DNA of 50,675 nt from Streptomyces sp. Ncost-T10-10d (GCF_900091955.1 NZ_FMDF01000208.1:1-50675); one strand, 5' to 3'; counted from the first letter of the stretch, positions 34,604 through 43,295 are shown. Numbers and translations: made by a program. The notes: generated by a model not told the origin, from the sequence alone.

Positions 34604-35593
34604 TCAGCCCACCAGGCCGTCGGCGAGCTCCTCGCTGAGCGTGGATTCCGTGCCCGGGATACCCAGATCCTGGGCCCGCTTGTCGGCCATCGCCAGCAGC
34701 CGTCGAATCCGGCCGGCGACCGCGTCCTTGGTCAGCGGCGGGTCGGCGAGCGCGCCCAGCTCCTCCAGGGAGGCCTGCTTGTGCTCCATGCGCAGCCGTC
34801 CGGCCGCCGCGAGGTGCTCGGGCACCTCTTCGCCCAGGATCTCCAGCGCGCGCCCCACCCGGGCGCCCGCGGCGACCGCGGCCCGCGCGGAACGGCGCAG
34901 GTTGGCGTCGTCGAAATTGGCGAGCCGGTTGGCGGTGGCGCGGACCTCGCGGCGCATCCGCCGCTCCTCCCAGGCCAGCACCGACTCATGGGCGCCGAGC
35001 CGAGTGAGCAGGGCGCCGATCGCGTCGCCGTCCCGGACGACGACCCGGTCCACCCCGCGCACCTCGCGGGCCTTCGCCGCGATGGAGAGCCTGCGGGCTG
35101 CGCCGACCAGCGCGAGCGCCGCCTCCGGACCCGGGCAGGTCACCTCCAGCGAGGAGGAGCGGCCCGGCTCGGTGAGCGAGCCATGTGCCAGGAAGGCCCC
35201 GCGCCAGGCTGCCTCGGCATCGCAGGTGGCCCCCGAGACCACCTGCGGGGGAAGGCCGCGGATGGGGCGGCCGCGGCCGTCCACCAGGCCGGTCTGGCGG
35301 GCCAGCTGATCGCCGCCCGCCACCACCCGTACGACATAGCGGGAGCCGCGCCGCAGCCCGCCGGGAGCCATCACGATCAGTTCCGAGCTGTGCCCGAAGA
35401 TCTCGAGAATGTCCCGCTTCAGCCGGCGCGCCGCCATGGCGGTGTCCAGCTCCGCCTCGATCACAATCCGGCCGCTCACCAGGTGCAGCCCACCCGCGAA
35501 CCGAAGGATCGCCGAGACTTCTGCCTTCCTGCAGCAGGTCCGGGTCACGGGAAGCCGAGAGATTTCGTCCTTCACCGCCGGCGTCATCGCCAT
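34604..35593 (-). CDS. whiA: Sporulation transcription factor WhiA
   Basis: A 329-residue WhiA. The N-terminal two-thirds is a LAGLIDADG homing-endonuclease-like fold (KAEVSAILRFAGGLHLVSG, GSLTEPGRSSSLEV) without nuclease function. The C-terminal helix-turn-helix part includes HKQASLEELGALADPPLTKDAV in split form. With WhiB it controls genes for sporulation septation and chromosome segregation. ATG at 35593 has GAAGGA eight bases upstream; a second ATG at 35587 would give a four-base overlap with glmR. Last gene of uvrC-rapZ-glmR-whiA. Confidence 0.96.
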   Translation of the reverse strand: MAMTPAVKDEISRLPVTRTCCRKAEVSAILRFAGGLHLVSGRIVIEAELDTAMAARRLKRDILEIFGHSSELIVMAPGGLRRGSRYVVRVVAGGDQLARQTGLVDGRGRPIRGLPPQVVSGATCDAEAAWRGAFLAHGSLTEPGRSSSLEVTCPGPEAALALVGAARRLSIAAKAREVRGVDRVVVRDGDAIGALLTRLGAHESVLAWEERRMRREVRATANRLANFDDANLRRSARAAVAAGARVGRALEILGEEVPEHLAAAGRLRMEHKQASLEELGALADPPLTKDAVAGRIRRLLAMADKRAQDLGIPGTESTLSEELADGLVG

Positions 35594-36618
35594 GGGCCGA
35601 TCCTTCCATGCATCCGAAAAATACGGTCGTACGCGGCGGCCAACAGCTCCGGATCATGGATCGGAACGCCGTCGGGTGAGGCCACCGGCGCCAGCTCGAC
35701 CGCGGCGCCGAGCCGCTTGGCTGCGTCGGCGAGGGACTCGCGATCGGGCACGGCGGCTTCGTCGGCCAGCACCACGTCCATGGCGAGTTTAGGGGCGTGT
35801 CGTCCCAAAACCTCCAAATGACGCTGCGGAGAGAAGCCATCAGTTTCGCCGGGTTGCGGTGCGAGGTTGAGCGAGAGGACCTTGCGGGCCTTGGTCTCGA
35901 TGAGCGCGTCGAGCAGTTCCGGGACGAGCAGATGCGGGATCACGGAGGAGAACCAGGACCCCGGGCCGAGCACCACCCAGTCCGCGTCGAGGACTGCCGC
36001 GACGGCCTCGGGAACGGCCGGCGGGTCGTTCGGGACGAGGTGCACGGACTGCACCTCGCCCGGGGTGAGCGCCACGGTGGCCTGGCCGCGCACCGTGTCC
36101 ACCTCGTCCGGGCGGGCCGGGTCGTGCCCCCGTACGAGTGCCTGGAGCTCCAGCGGCACGGCGGACATGGGCAGCACCCGGCCGTGCGCCCCGAGGAGCT
36201 TGCCGACCAGGTCCAGGGCCTGGACATGGTCGCCGAGCTGCTCCCACAGGGCGACGATCAGCAGATTGCCGACCGCGTGCTCGTGCAGATCGCCCTTGGA
36301 CTGGAAACGGTGCTGGATGACCCGGGCCCAGGTCTGGCCCCAGTCGTCGTCACCGCACAGGGCGGCGAGCGCCTTGCGCAGGTCGCCGGGCGGCAGGACG
36401 CCGAGTTCCTCGCGGAGCCGGCCGCTGGAGCCGCCGTCGTCGGCGACGGTGACCACGGCCGTGAGATCGCCGGTGATCCGGCGGAGCGCCGCGAGCGACG
36501 CGGACAGGCCCATGCCGCCGCCGAGGGCGACGACCTTGGGCTGCGCGCCCCGCTTGCGGCCGGAGATGGCAGAGGTGGCTCTGCGCAGCCGTCGCAGGCG
36601 CAGATTACGGCTGGTCAC
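35584..36618 (-). CDS. glmR: GlmR (YvcK) UDP-GlcNAc-binding regulator
   Basis: A 344-residue CofD-like protein. Conserved loops are VVALGGGMGLSASLAALR, VADDGGSSGRLR, HAVGNLLIVALWE and GPGSWFSSVIPHLL. YvcK/GlmR proteins bind UDP-GlcNAc and tune carbon flow into cell-wall precursors. The N-terminal 28 residues are very basic (RNLRLRRLRRATSAISGRKR), a Streptomyces feature of unknown use. GTG start overlapping the rapZ stop by four bases. Confidence 0.93.
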   Translation of the reverse strand: MTSRNLRLRRLRRATSAISGRKRGAQPKVVALGGGMGLSASLAALRRITGDLTAVVTVADDGGSSGRLREELGVLPPGDLRKALAALCGDDDWGQTWARVIQHRFQSKGDLHEHAVGNLLIVALWEQLGDHVQALDLVGKLLGAHGRVLPMSAVPLELQALVRGHDPARPDEVDTVRGQATVALTPGEVQSVHLVPNDPPAVPEAVAAVLDADWVVLGPGSWFSSVIPHLLVPELLDALIETKARKVLSLNLAPQPGETDGFSPQRHLEVLGRHAPKLAMDVVLADEAAVPDRESLADAAKRLGAAVELAPVASPDGVPIHDPELLAAAYDRIFRMHGRIGPWR

Positions 36619-37586
36619 TCGCGCCCCATGTCCCGGTGGACGAGGACGGTCTCGATACCTTCGGTAGCGAGCCTGGCCGCGAGCTTCTCGGACATGGCGA
36701 CCGAGCGGTGCTTACCGCCCGTGCAGCCGACGGCGATCGTCACATAGCGCTTGCCCTCGCGGCGGTACCCGGCGGCGATGAGCTGGAGCAGCTCCGTGTA
36801 CTGGTTGAGGAATTCCTTGGCGCCCGGTTGGTCGAAGACGTAGGCGGAGACCTCTTCGTTGAGCCCGGTGAACGGGCGCAGCTCGGGAACCCAGTGCGGG
36901 TTGGGCAGGAAGCGGCAGTCGACCACCAGGTCGGCGTCGACCGGCAGGCCGTACTTGAAGCCGAACGACATCACCGTGGCGCGCAGCTCCGGCTCCTCGT
37001 CGCCGGCGAACTGGGCGTCCATCTTGGCACGCAGTTCGTGGACATTGAGGCTGGAGGTGTCGATCACCAGGTCGGCGTCGCCGCGCAGCTCACGCAGCAG
37101 GTCGCGCTCGGCCGCGATGCCGTCGACGATCCGGCCGTCGCCCTGGAGGGGGTGCGGGCGACGGACCGACTCGAAGCGCCGGACCAGTGCGTCGTCGGAG
37201 GACTCCAGGAAAACGATGCGCCGGGTGACGTGCTTCGCCTCCAGGTCCGCGAGGGACTCGCGGAGGTTGTCGAAGAAGCGGCGGCCCCGCACGTCGACGA
37301 CGACGGCGATCCGGGCCACGTTGCCCTGCGAGCGGGCGCCGAGCTCGACCATGGTGGGGATCAGTGCGGGCGGCAGGTTGTCGACGACGAACCAGCCGAG
37401 GTCCTCCAGACACTTGGCCGCGGTGCTGCGCCCGGCGCCCGACATCCCCGAGATGATCACCAGCTCGGGGATGGCCGCATTCCCGTCACCCGTCTCGATC
37501 GTGGTGCCCGTACTCACGTGTCCTGCTCCGTCTGCTCGGTCGGTGCTGTTGTGCTCGACTTCGTGTTCGTGTTCGTGCTCAGTCAT
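36615..37586 (-). CDS. rapZ: RapZ-family nucleotide-binding protein (YvcJ)
   Basis: A 323-residue P-loop protein. Walker A is GMSGAGRSTA at about residues 47-56. The C-terminal domain has FGFKYGLPVDADLVVD, FLPNPHWVPELRP and VGCTGGKHRSV, the RapZ signatures. In E. coli RapZ is an RNA adaptor controlling GlmS; in actinobacteria the target is uncertain. The first 22 residues include an alternating Glu-His run (EHEHEHEVEH), which could bind metal. Its ATG overlaps the uvrC stop by four bases. Confidence 0.93.
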   Translation of the reverse strand: MTEHEHEHEVEHNSTDRADGAGHVSTGTTIETGDGNAAIPELVIISGMSGAGRSTAAKCLEDLGWFVVDNLPPALIPTMVELGARSQGNVARIAVVVDVRGRRFFDNLRESLADLEAKHVTRRIVFLESSDDALVRRFESVRRPHPLQGDGRIVDGIAAERDLLRELRGDADLVIDTSSLNVHELRAKMDAQFAGDEEPELRATVMSFGFKYGLPVDADLVVDCRFLPNPHWVPELRPFTGLNEEVSAYVFDQPGAKEFLNQYTELLQLIAAGYRREGKRYVTIAVGCTGGKHRSVAMSEKLAARLATEGIETVLVHRDMGRE

Positions 37587-39694
37587 GTCGTGCTGCCCCC
37601 GTCGTCATCTTCAATGATCTCTCCTGTCGCCGTGTTCACGGCGGGCGTGGCCGGGGCAGCCGAGGCCAGGGCGACAGCCACCGACTCCGCAGTCCTGCGG
37701 CCTATCCCCGGAACCTCGCAGATCTCGTCGATTGTCGCCTGCTTCAGCTTCTTCACGGAGCCGAAATGCTTGATCAACGCCTGTTTGCGGGTCTCGCCGA
37801 GGCCGGCGACCGCATCCAGGGGGCTGGAACGGATGCGCTTGGCCCGCTTGGCGCGCTGATACGTGATCGCGAAGCGGTGGGCCTCGTCACGGACACGCTG
37901 GAGGAGATAGAGGCCCTCGCTGGAGCGGGGCAGGACGACGGGGTCGTCGTCCTCGGGCAGCCAGACCTCTTCGAGGCGCTTGGCGAGACCGCAGACAGCG
38001 ATGTCGTCGATCCCGAGCTCGTCGAGGGCGCGCTTGGCGGCGGCGACCTGCGGCTGGCCGCCGTCGACCACGACGAGCTGCGGCGGATAGGCGAACCGCT
38101 TGGGACGGCCGTCGTCCTCGCGGGGCTCGGCGTCCGGATCGGGGGTGGCGTCCGGGGCGAGGGTGGTGCCTGCGCCGGGAATGGTGTCCACGCCGAAGGC
38201 CGGCGCGGCCGGGCCGGTCAGGACTGCCAGGGCGGTTTGCGGGGCCGGGACGGGGCCGGTCGGCGCGGGGGTCTCCTCCCACTCCCCCGTCCGCTCCTTC
38301 TCCTGGAGATACCGCTTGAAGCGGCGGCCGATCACCTCGTGCATCGACCGGACGTCGTCCTGGCCCTCGAAGCCCTTGATCTGGAAGCGGCGGTACTCGC
38401 TCTTACGGGCAAGACCGTCCTCGAAGACGACCATGGAGGCGACCACGTCGTCGCCCTGGAGATGCGAGATGTCGAAGCACTCGATGCGCAGCGGAGCCGT
38501 GTCGAGGCCGAGCGCCCCGGCGATCTCCTCCAGGGCGCGGGAGCGGGTCGTCAGGTCGGAGGCGCGCTTGGTCTTGTGCAGTCCGAGAGCCTGCTGGGCG
38601 TTGCGCTGGACCGTCGCCATCAGGTCCTTCTTGTCACCGCGCTGCGGGATCCGCAGGCTGACGTGGGAGCCCCTGCGGTCGGCGAGCCACTGGGAGACCG
38701 CGTCGGGGTCCTCGGGAAGGGCCGGGACGAGGACCTCCTTGGGTACGGATTCGCCCGTCTCCTCGCCGTACAGCTGCTGCAGGGCGTGCTCGACCAGACC
38801 CGAGGTGTCGACGTTCTCGACCTTGTCGGTGACCCAGCCGCGCTGGCCGCGCACCCGGCCACCGCGCACATGGAAGATCTGGACGGCGGCTTCGAGCTCG
38901 TCCTCGGCGACCGCGATCAGGTCGGCGTCGGTCGCGTCGGCGAGGACGACGGCGCTCTTCTCCATGGCCCGCTTGAGCGCCTCCACATCGTCGCGGAGCC
39001 GGGCCGCCCGCTCATACTCCATCTCTTCGGCCGCCGCCATCATGTCCTTCTCCAGGCGGCGGATGTACGTGCCGGTGCGGCCGGCCATGAAGTCGCAGAA
39101 GTCGCCCGCCAGTTCGCGGTGTTCCTCGGGGGTGACCCGGCCGACGCAGGGGGCCGAGCACTTGCCGATGTAGCCGAGGAGGCACGGGCGGCCGGTCCTG
39201 GCGGCGTTCTTGAAGACTCCGGCTGAGCACGTACGCACCGGAAAGACCCGGAGCATCAGGTCGACCGTCTCGCGGATCGCCCAGGCGTGCCCGTACGGAC
39301 CGAAGTAGCGCACGCCCTTCTTCTTGGCTCCGCGCATGACCTGGACGCGCGGGAATTCCTCGTTGAGCGTGACCGCGAGATACGGATAGCTCTTGTCGTC
39401 GCGGTACTTGACGTTGAACCGGGGGTCGAACTCCTTGATCCAGGAGTACTCCAGCTGGAGCGCCTCGACCTCCGTGGAGACGACGGTCCACTCCACCGAG
39501 GCGGCCGTGGTGACCATCGTGCGCGTACGTGGGTGGAGCGCGGCCAGGTCCTGGAAGTAGTTGGCCAGGCGCTGGCGCAGGTTCTTGGCCTTTCCGACGT
39601 AGATCACCCGGCGGTGTTCGTCGCGGAATTTGTAGACCCCCGGGGAGTCGGGGATCTGTCCCGGCTTGGGGCGGTAGCTGGAGGGGTCTGCCAT
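37583..39694 (-). CDS. uvrC: Excinuclease ABC subunit C
   Basis: A 703-residue dual-incision nuclease of nucleotide excision repair. The GIY-YIG domain is at the start (PGVYKFRDEHRRVIYVGKAKNLRQRL in two motif blocks), a UvrB-binding UVR motif follows (EEMEYERAARLRDDVEAL), the RNase H-like nuclease has ECFDISHLQG and VVVDGGQPQV, and two helix-hairpin-helix motifs end the protein. A Pro/Ala-rich insert of about 50 residues (near 475-530) interrupts the second nuclease domain, as in other streptomycetes. The ATG at 39694 is set by a -10 hexamer seven bases upstream. Confidence 0.95.
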   Translation of the reverse strand: MADPSSYRPKPGQIPDSPGVYKFRDEHRRVIYVGKAKNLRQRLANYFQDLAALHPRTRTMVTTAASVEWTVVSTEVEALQLEYSWIKEFDPRFNVKYRDDKSYPYLAVTLNEEFPRVQVMRGAKKKGVRYFGPYGHAWAIRETVDLMLRVFPVRTCSAGVFKNAARTGRPCLLGYIGKCSAPCVGRVTPEEHRELAGDFCDFMAGRTGTYIRRLEKDMMAAAEEMEYERAARLRDDVEALKRAMEKSAVVLADATDADLIAVAEDELEAAVQIFHVRGGRVRGQRGWVTDKVENVDTSGLVEHALQQLYGEETGESVPKEVLVPALPEDPDAVSQWLADRRGSHVSLRIPQRGDKKDLMATVQRNAQQALGLHKTKRASDLTTRSRALEEIAGALGLDTAPLRIECFDISHLQGDDVVASMVVFEDGLARKSEYRRFQIKGFEGQDDVRSMHEVIGRRFKRYLQEKERTGEWEETPAPTGPVPAPQTALAVLTGPAAPAFGVDTIPGAGTTLAPDATPDPDAEPREDDGRPKRFAYPPQLVVVDGGQPQVAAAKRALDELGIDDIAVCGLAKRLEEVWLPEDDDPVVLPRSSEGLYLLQRVRDEAHRFAITYQRAKRAKRIRSSPLDAVAGLGETRKQALIKHFGSVKKLKQATIDEICEVPGIGRRTAESVAVALASAAPATPAVNTATGEIIEDDDGGSTT

Positions 39695-39701
39695 GTGTCC
39701 C

Positions 39702-39723
39702 ACCCTACTTGCGGGCAGTGACA
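39702..39723 (-). promoter_or_regulatory. uvrC promoter with PafBC/RecA-independent damage motif
   Basis: On the minus strand TGTCACTG (39723-39716), eight bases, TAGGGT (39707-39702), seven bases, then ATG. The PafBC-type motif is TGTCRGTG-N8-TANNNT; there is one mismatch. Spacing to ATG indicates a leaderless mRNA. Confidence 0.65.
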
Positions 39724-39746
39724 GTGCGGCCTGCCCGGCAGTGGTG

Positions 39747-39791
39747 CCGTGCTCCGGGGCGCGGGGTGAGGGAGCGCGCCCCGGAGCACGG
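39747..39791 (-). terminator. Terminator after the surface-protein gene
   Basis: A 16-bp perfect stem (39747-39762 with 39776-39791) and a 13-base loop, 22 bases after the stop at 39814 and just upstream of the uvrC promoter. Confidence 0.8.
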
Positions 39792-39813
39792 GGTCAGCGG
39801 GTGCCGTTGCCGG

Positions 39814-40701
39814 TCACGGGGTTCCCCGGTGGCGACGGCGACTGCGCAGTGCCGTGAGGCCGGCGAGGGCGAGCACGGCGAGGGCACCCGCTCCGGCGGC
39901 GGCCGACGTGACGGTCGGGGCCGTGTCGGAAGCCGCGCTCGCGGCAGCCCCCCGGTGGGCTGCGTCGGCGCCTTCCCGGGTGCCGGAAGCGGTGGCGGAC
40001 GGTGCGTAGCCCCCCGCCTTGCCGGAGCGGTCGTATCCGGATCCGGGGAGTTTATTGCCGTAGGCCTCCCGTACTCGGGCGCGGTAGGCGGCGAGCGTGG
40101 TGCCGCGGGCGCCGATCGCGCGGACCGCATCCTGGTCCAGCGGGAGCACCTCGGCCCCCCTCTGGACGTACCAGGCGTCGATCTGCGGCTCGCGGAAGAC
40201 CGTCCCGCCGGGGAGCTTGTGTGTGCCCGCGGCGGCGTACCGCGTCTCGTCGTCGCCGGTGGCGATGTTCACCACCCGCCAGCCGCCGCCCTTCCCTTCC
40301 TTCGGAAGGGTCCACAGGGACGCCTTCTGGCCGTCCGAGGAGACGGCCGTGGTGGCGAGGTAGTCCAGCCTGGCGACGGGCGCTCCCGGTCTCCCGGCGA
40401 CGAAGTCGGGATCGAGGGTGCGTACGGGGACCGCGGTGCCCTCGATGCGCGGCGCGGCCGCCGACCTTGTGATCCTGCCTTCGCGGGCGAAGAACCGGGA
40501 CAGGGTGTCCAGGGTCGCGGGGTCGGTGGCCGCTCGACGGGCGGCGGTCAGGGAGGCCGGATCGGCTGCGGGGCCGGTGGCGGCGGCCGCCTGCGGGGCC
40601 GTGACGGTGAGCAGGGCGGCGCCTGTCAGAACGCCCGTGGCGGCCAGGGCGGCCCCTGCGGACCGTGCAGTGCGTGCGGTGCGTGCGGTCTTGGAGATCA
40701 T
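39814..40701 (-). CDS. Cell-surface protein with C-terminal membrane anchor, unknown function
   Basis: A 295-residue protein with a Sec signal peptide (residues 1-40, basic TARTARSAG start, Ala-rich cleavage region). The middle (about 50-215) is a soluble domain containing LDPDFVAG, SSDGQKASLWTLPK and GTVFREPQIDAWYVQ. The end has a Gly/Ser-rich stalk, a transmembrane helix (GAGALAVLALAGLTAL) and a positive stop SRRRHR. It starts four bases after the papain-like protease gene, so the pair is an operon. It may be a substrate, inhibitor or anchor for that protease; this is inference. Confidence 0.75.
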   Translation of the reverse strand: MISKTARTARTARSAGAALAATGVLTGAALLTVTAPQAAAATGPAADPASLTAARRAATDPATLDTLSRFFAREGRITRSAAAPRIEGTAVPVRTLDPDFVAGRPGAPVARLDYLATTAVSSDGQKASLWTLPKEGKGGGWRVVNIATGDDETRYAAAGTHKLPGGTVFREPQIDAWYVQRGAEVLPLDQDAVRAIGARGTTLAAYRARVREAYGNKLPGSGYDRSGKAGGYAPSATASGTREGADAAHRGAAASAASDTAPTVTSAAAGAGALAVLALAGLTALRSRRRHRGTP

Positions 40702-40705
40702 TGGG

Positions 40706-41344
40706 TCACGCTCCGATCCGGTACAGCGAGTGGGTCCAGGAGAATTCGTTGTTGCTCACGTACCAGGCGTGCGAGGCCCAGTTGTAGCGGTTGCTGGAGG
40801 GCCATGGATCACCCCAGTAGACCCAGCTGTTCGCGTCGTCGTACCCGTACAGGACGTGCATGTGGCCACCGCCGGCCGACCACTGGATGCGGGTCTCGAC
40901 GGGGCGTCCTGCGGCGATCTCGGCCTGGACGGTGGGGTAGCGCAGCCAGCCGGTGACGTACGAACCGGGGTTGATGCCGGCCCAGTCGAGACCGTCCTGG
41001 ACATTGCCGAGCGAGGCCTGCGAGTTGGGGCACTCGTAGCCCTGGGAGCGGCCGAAGGCGGCGTTGCAGAACTGGTTCTGCGAGTAGGTGCGGCCGAACC
41101 AGGTGGCGATGGTGTTGCCGGCCGCCGCCCAGCACCAGTTGGTCTTCTGCTGGGCCTGCATGGTGATGTTCAGGCGCTGGGTGGCGGCGATGCTGCTGCC
41201 GGCGGCAGCGGTGCCTTGTACTGCCGAGGCGGTCGCGGTGGGGGTCTGTGCCGCTGAGGCGGTCGCCATCGGTACGGCGAGCAGTACGGCAGCGAGGACG
41301 GCCGTGACCGGGAGTCGTCCCGGTCGGACACTTCGGTTGCGCAT
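40706..41344 (-). CDS. Secreted papain-like cysteine protease
   Basis: A 212-residue protein with a signal peptide (about 1-32, ending ATASAA) and a compact papain-like (C39/C70-like) domain. The catalytic cysteine is Cys71 in TNWCWAAAGN, the histidine is His161 or His163 in GGGHMHVLYGYD, and Asp179 lies in YWGDPW. Cys93 and Cys105 could form a disulfide. The substrate is unknown. ATG at 41344 with GGGAGG upstream. It is divergent from the HTH regulator gene, which may control it. Confidence 0.82.
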   Translation of the reverse strand: MRNRSVRPGRLPVTAVLAAVLLAVPMATASAAQTPTATASAVQGTAAAGSSIAATQRLNITMQAQQKTNWCWAAAGNTIATWFGRTYSQNQFCNAAFGRSQGYECPNSQASLGNVQDGLDWAGINPGSYVTGWLRYPTVQAEIAAGRPVETRIQWSAGGGHMHVLYGYDDANSWVYWGDPWPSSNRYNWASHAWYVSNNEFSWTHSLYRIGA

Positions 41345-41463
41345 GGCGTTCCTCCCAATGCAGGGGATGTGTGATCGGAGGAGCGCGTCCGGACGCTGTT
41401 CGAGGAGCATCAACCGTTGTCGGGGACGGGTCAACACGCTTCAATGCGGGGGAACATCGCGGT

Positions 41464-41561
41464 GTGAACGGCGTGGCGGATACGTGAACGGATCCACCCC
41501 GGCCACCTGCGGCACCGCCCCCGCCGATGCGGTCTCCCCACCCCGTGTCGTGAACGTTCAC
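41464..41561. promoter_or_regulatory. GTGAACG half-sites and GTGAACGTTCAC palindrome
   Basis: GTGAACG occurs at 41464-41470 and 41484-41490, exactly 20 bases apart (two DNA turns). The third occurrence, at 41550, is part of the perfect 12-bp palindrome GTGAACGTTCAC (41550-41561), right before the ribosome site of the HTH gene. These look like operators in the protease/regulator divergent region. Confidence 0.5.
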
Positions 41562-41573
41562 CTGGAGGACCTC

Positions 41574-42500
41574 ATGCAGCACACCGAGGCCGAACTCGCG
41601 CAGGTGCTGCACACCGGCCCGTTCCACCTGGCGCTGCGCACCGCACTCTCGGTGCGCGGGCTGCCGCTCCAGCGGGTGCAGCACCATCTCGCACACCGTG
41701 GGGTCAAGGTCGGTGTGACCAGCCTGAGTTACTGGCAGCAGGGGGCCAGGCGCCCGCAGCGCACCGAGTCCCTGCGGGCGGTGAAGGCGCTGGAGGAGGT
41801 GCTGGAGCTGCCGGGGAACTCGCTGCTCCGCCTGCTGGAGACCGGGAACGGCCGTGTGGACGCCGACCGTCCGGCCGCACGCTCGTACCGTTCCCTGATG
41901 GAGGCGTCCGGCGCGGTGGAGCGGTTGCTCGCCACGATGGGGTCACCGATGGACGGCGGGCTGCACACCGTGGGGCATCACGAGCGGATACGGATCGGGC
42001 CCGGCCGGGAGCTGCGGCAACGGGAGTCGCAGCATGTGGTGCGTGCGCACCGGGACGACATCGACCGCTATCTCGCCGTCTACCGGGGCGATCCGGGCTG
42101 CGATCCGGCGCGGGTGGAGGTGGCGGCCCGGGAGAACTGCCGTACGGGGCGGGTCCGCTGGGACCGGGAGACGGGAGTGCTCGTCGCGGAACTGCTCTTC
42201 GACACCCGGCTGAGGGCGGGTGACACGTACCTCTTCGGCTACGGCTTCGACGACGCCACGGGAGGGCCGTGCGGCGAGTACGTGCGTGGCTTCAGCTTCG
42301 GCGGCGGACAGTACGTGCTGCAGGTGGGCTTCGACGAGGCCGCGCTGCCGGTACGGTGCCGGAGCTTCGCCCAGGTCTCGGCTGGAGCGCCGCGTGGCGC
42401 CCGTGCGGATCTCACGCTCACCGGCCGGCACCGGACCGTTCACCTGGTGGAACAGGGGGTACGGCCCGGCCTGGTCGGCATCGACTGGGACTGGGAGTGA
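41574..42500 (+). CDS. HTH (XRE-like) regulator with unknown C-terminal domain
   Basis: A 308-residue protein. Residues about 15-90 look like a helix-turn-helix module (LPLQRVQHHLAHRG, then KVGVTSLSYWQQGARRPQ, then RAVKALEEVLELPGNSL). The C-terminal half is beta-rich with GDTYLFGYGFDD and PCGEYVRGFSFGGGQYVLQVGFDE and ends in a tryptophan-rich DWDWE; I do not recognise it, and it may sense a ligand. ATG at 41574 with GGAGG five bases upstream. The palindrome just before suggests autoregulation. Confidence 0.72.
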   Translation: MQHTEAELAQVLHTGPFHLALRTALSVRGLPLQRVQHHLAHRGVKVGVTSLSYWQQGARRPQRTESLRAVKALEEVLELPGNSLLRLLETGNGRVDADRPAARSYRSLMEASGAVERLLATMGSPMDGGLHTVGHHERIRIGPGRELRQRESQHVVRAHRDDIDRYLAVYRGDPGCDPARVEVAARENCRTGRVRWDRETGVLVAELLFDTRLRAGDTYLFGYGFDDATGGPCGEYVRGFSFGGGQYVLQVGFDEAALPVRCRSFAQVSAGAPRGARADLTLTGRHRTVHLVEQGVRPGLVGIDWDWE

Positions 42501-42519
42501 GCCCGTCCCCGGCAGGGCG

Positions 42520-42948
42520 TCAGGCGTCGGGGCCCGCGACGAGCTTTCCGTCCTCGATCCGGACCGGGACCGAGGGCAGCGGCGCGGTCGCCGGGCCGCG
42601 CATCGCCTTGCCGGTCGTCGTGTCGAAGCGGCTGCCGTGGCAGGGGCAGTTCCCCACGTTGTCCTCGACCTTGTCCAGCAGGCAGCCCGCGTGGGTGCAC
42701 TGGGCGCTGAACGCCTTGTACTGGCCCTTGGCCGGGCATGTGACGATGACCCGCTGGTCGCGGTAGAGCTTGGATCCGCCGACCGGCACCTCTTCCGCCG
42801 CGCCGAGCTGGACGGGGGCGGTCGGCGTCGGCGTCTCGGCGTGACCGAGCTTCGATTCGGTCGAGCAGGCGGCCACTCCCAGCCCGGCGGCACCGGCGAG
42901 AGCGGCACCCTTCAGCACGGTACGGCGGGCGGCGGGCTGGCCGGGCAT
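42520..42948 (-). CDS. Tat-exported Rieske [2Fe-2S] lipoprotein
   Basis: A 142-residue protein. The twin-arginine signal (ARRTVLKGAALAGAAG) ends in a lipobox-like GVAAC, so it is probably anchored by Cys28. The Rieske domain has box 1 CTHAGC (Cys84, His86) and box 2 CPCHGS (Cys101, His104); Cys89 and Cys103 can form the disulfide seen in high-potential bc1-type Rieske proteins. Role outside the membrane unknown, perhaps electron transfer. Convergent with the HTH gene. Confidence 0.9.
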   Translation of the reverse strand: MPGQPAARRTVLKGAALAGAAGLGVAACSTESKLGHAETPTPTAPVQLGAAEEVPVGGSKLYRDQRVIVTCPAKGQYKAFSAQCTHAGCLLDKVEDNVGNCPCHGSRFDTTTGKAMRGPATAPLPSVPVRIEDGKLVAGPDA

Positions 42949-43295
42949 GCGGTCTCCACTGGTCAGGGGTCAGGGTGCAGAGGGGCCACCGGGGGCAGCC
43001 GAGGCATCGGGAGTACCCAGGGGTACCTGCCGGCATCAGTGCCATCGGTGACAGAACCGACGATACCGGCGGAGATCGGGGGGTCGGTGGCCGGGCCACC
43101 CAAGTCCGGTTGTCCCTGGTCAGGGGGTTGGGGACGGGTGGGACAGGGGGCACGGGGCGCGCGCACAGGCAGGGGCGCGTGGGCGGACCGGGGGACCTGG
43201 GGAGACGCGCGGGGTGGGGCGGCGCAGGTCTCACCGAGCTCCGGTGGGCGCGCAGCCGTACCGGGGCCTGCTGCGAGGGGCGCGCCGTACCGACA
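42949..43295. other. G-rich spacer between uvrA and the Rieske gene
   Basis: About 350 bases without a believable gene. The plus strand is dense in G-runs, including two G-quadruplex motifs (42966-42995 and 43123-43157). GTACCC-AG-GGGTAC (43013-43026) is a small dyad in the upstream region of the minus-strand Rieske gene. Confidence 0.6.
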
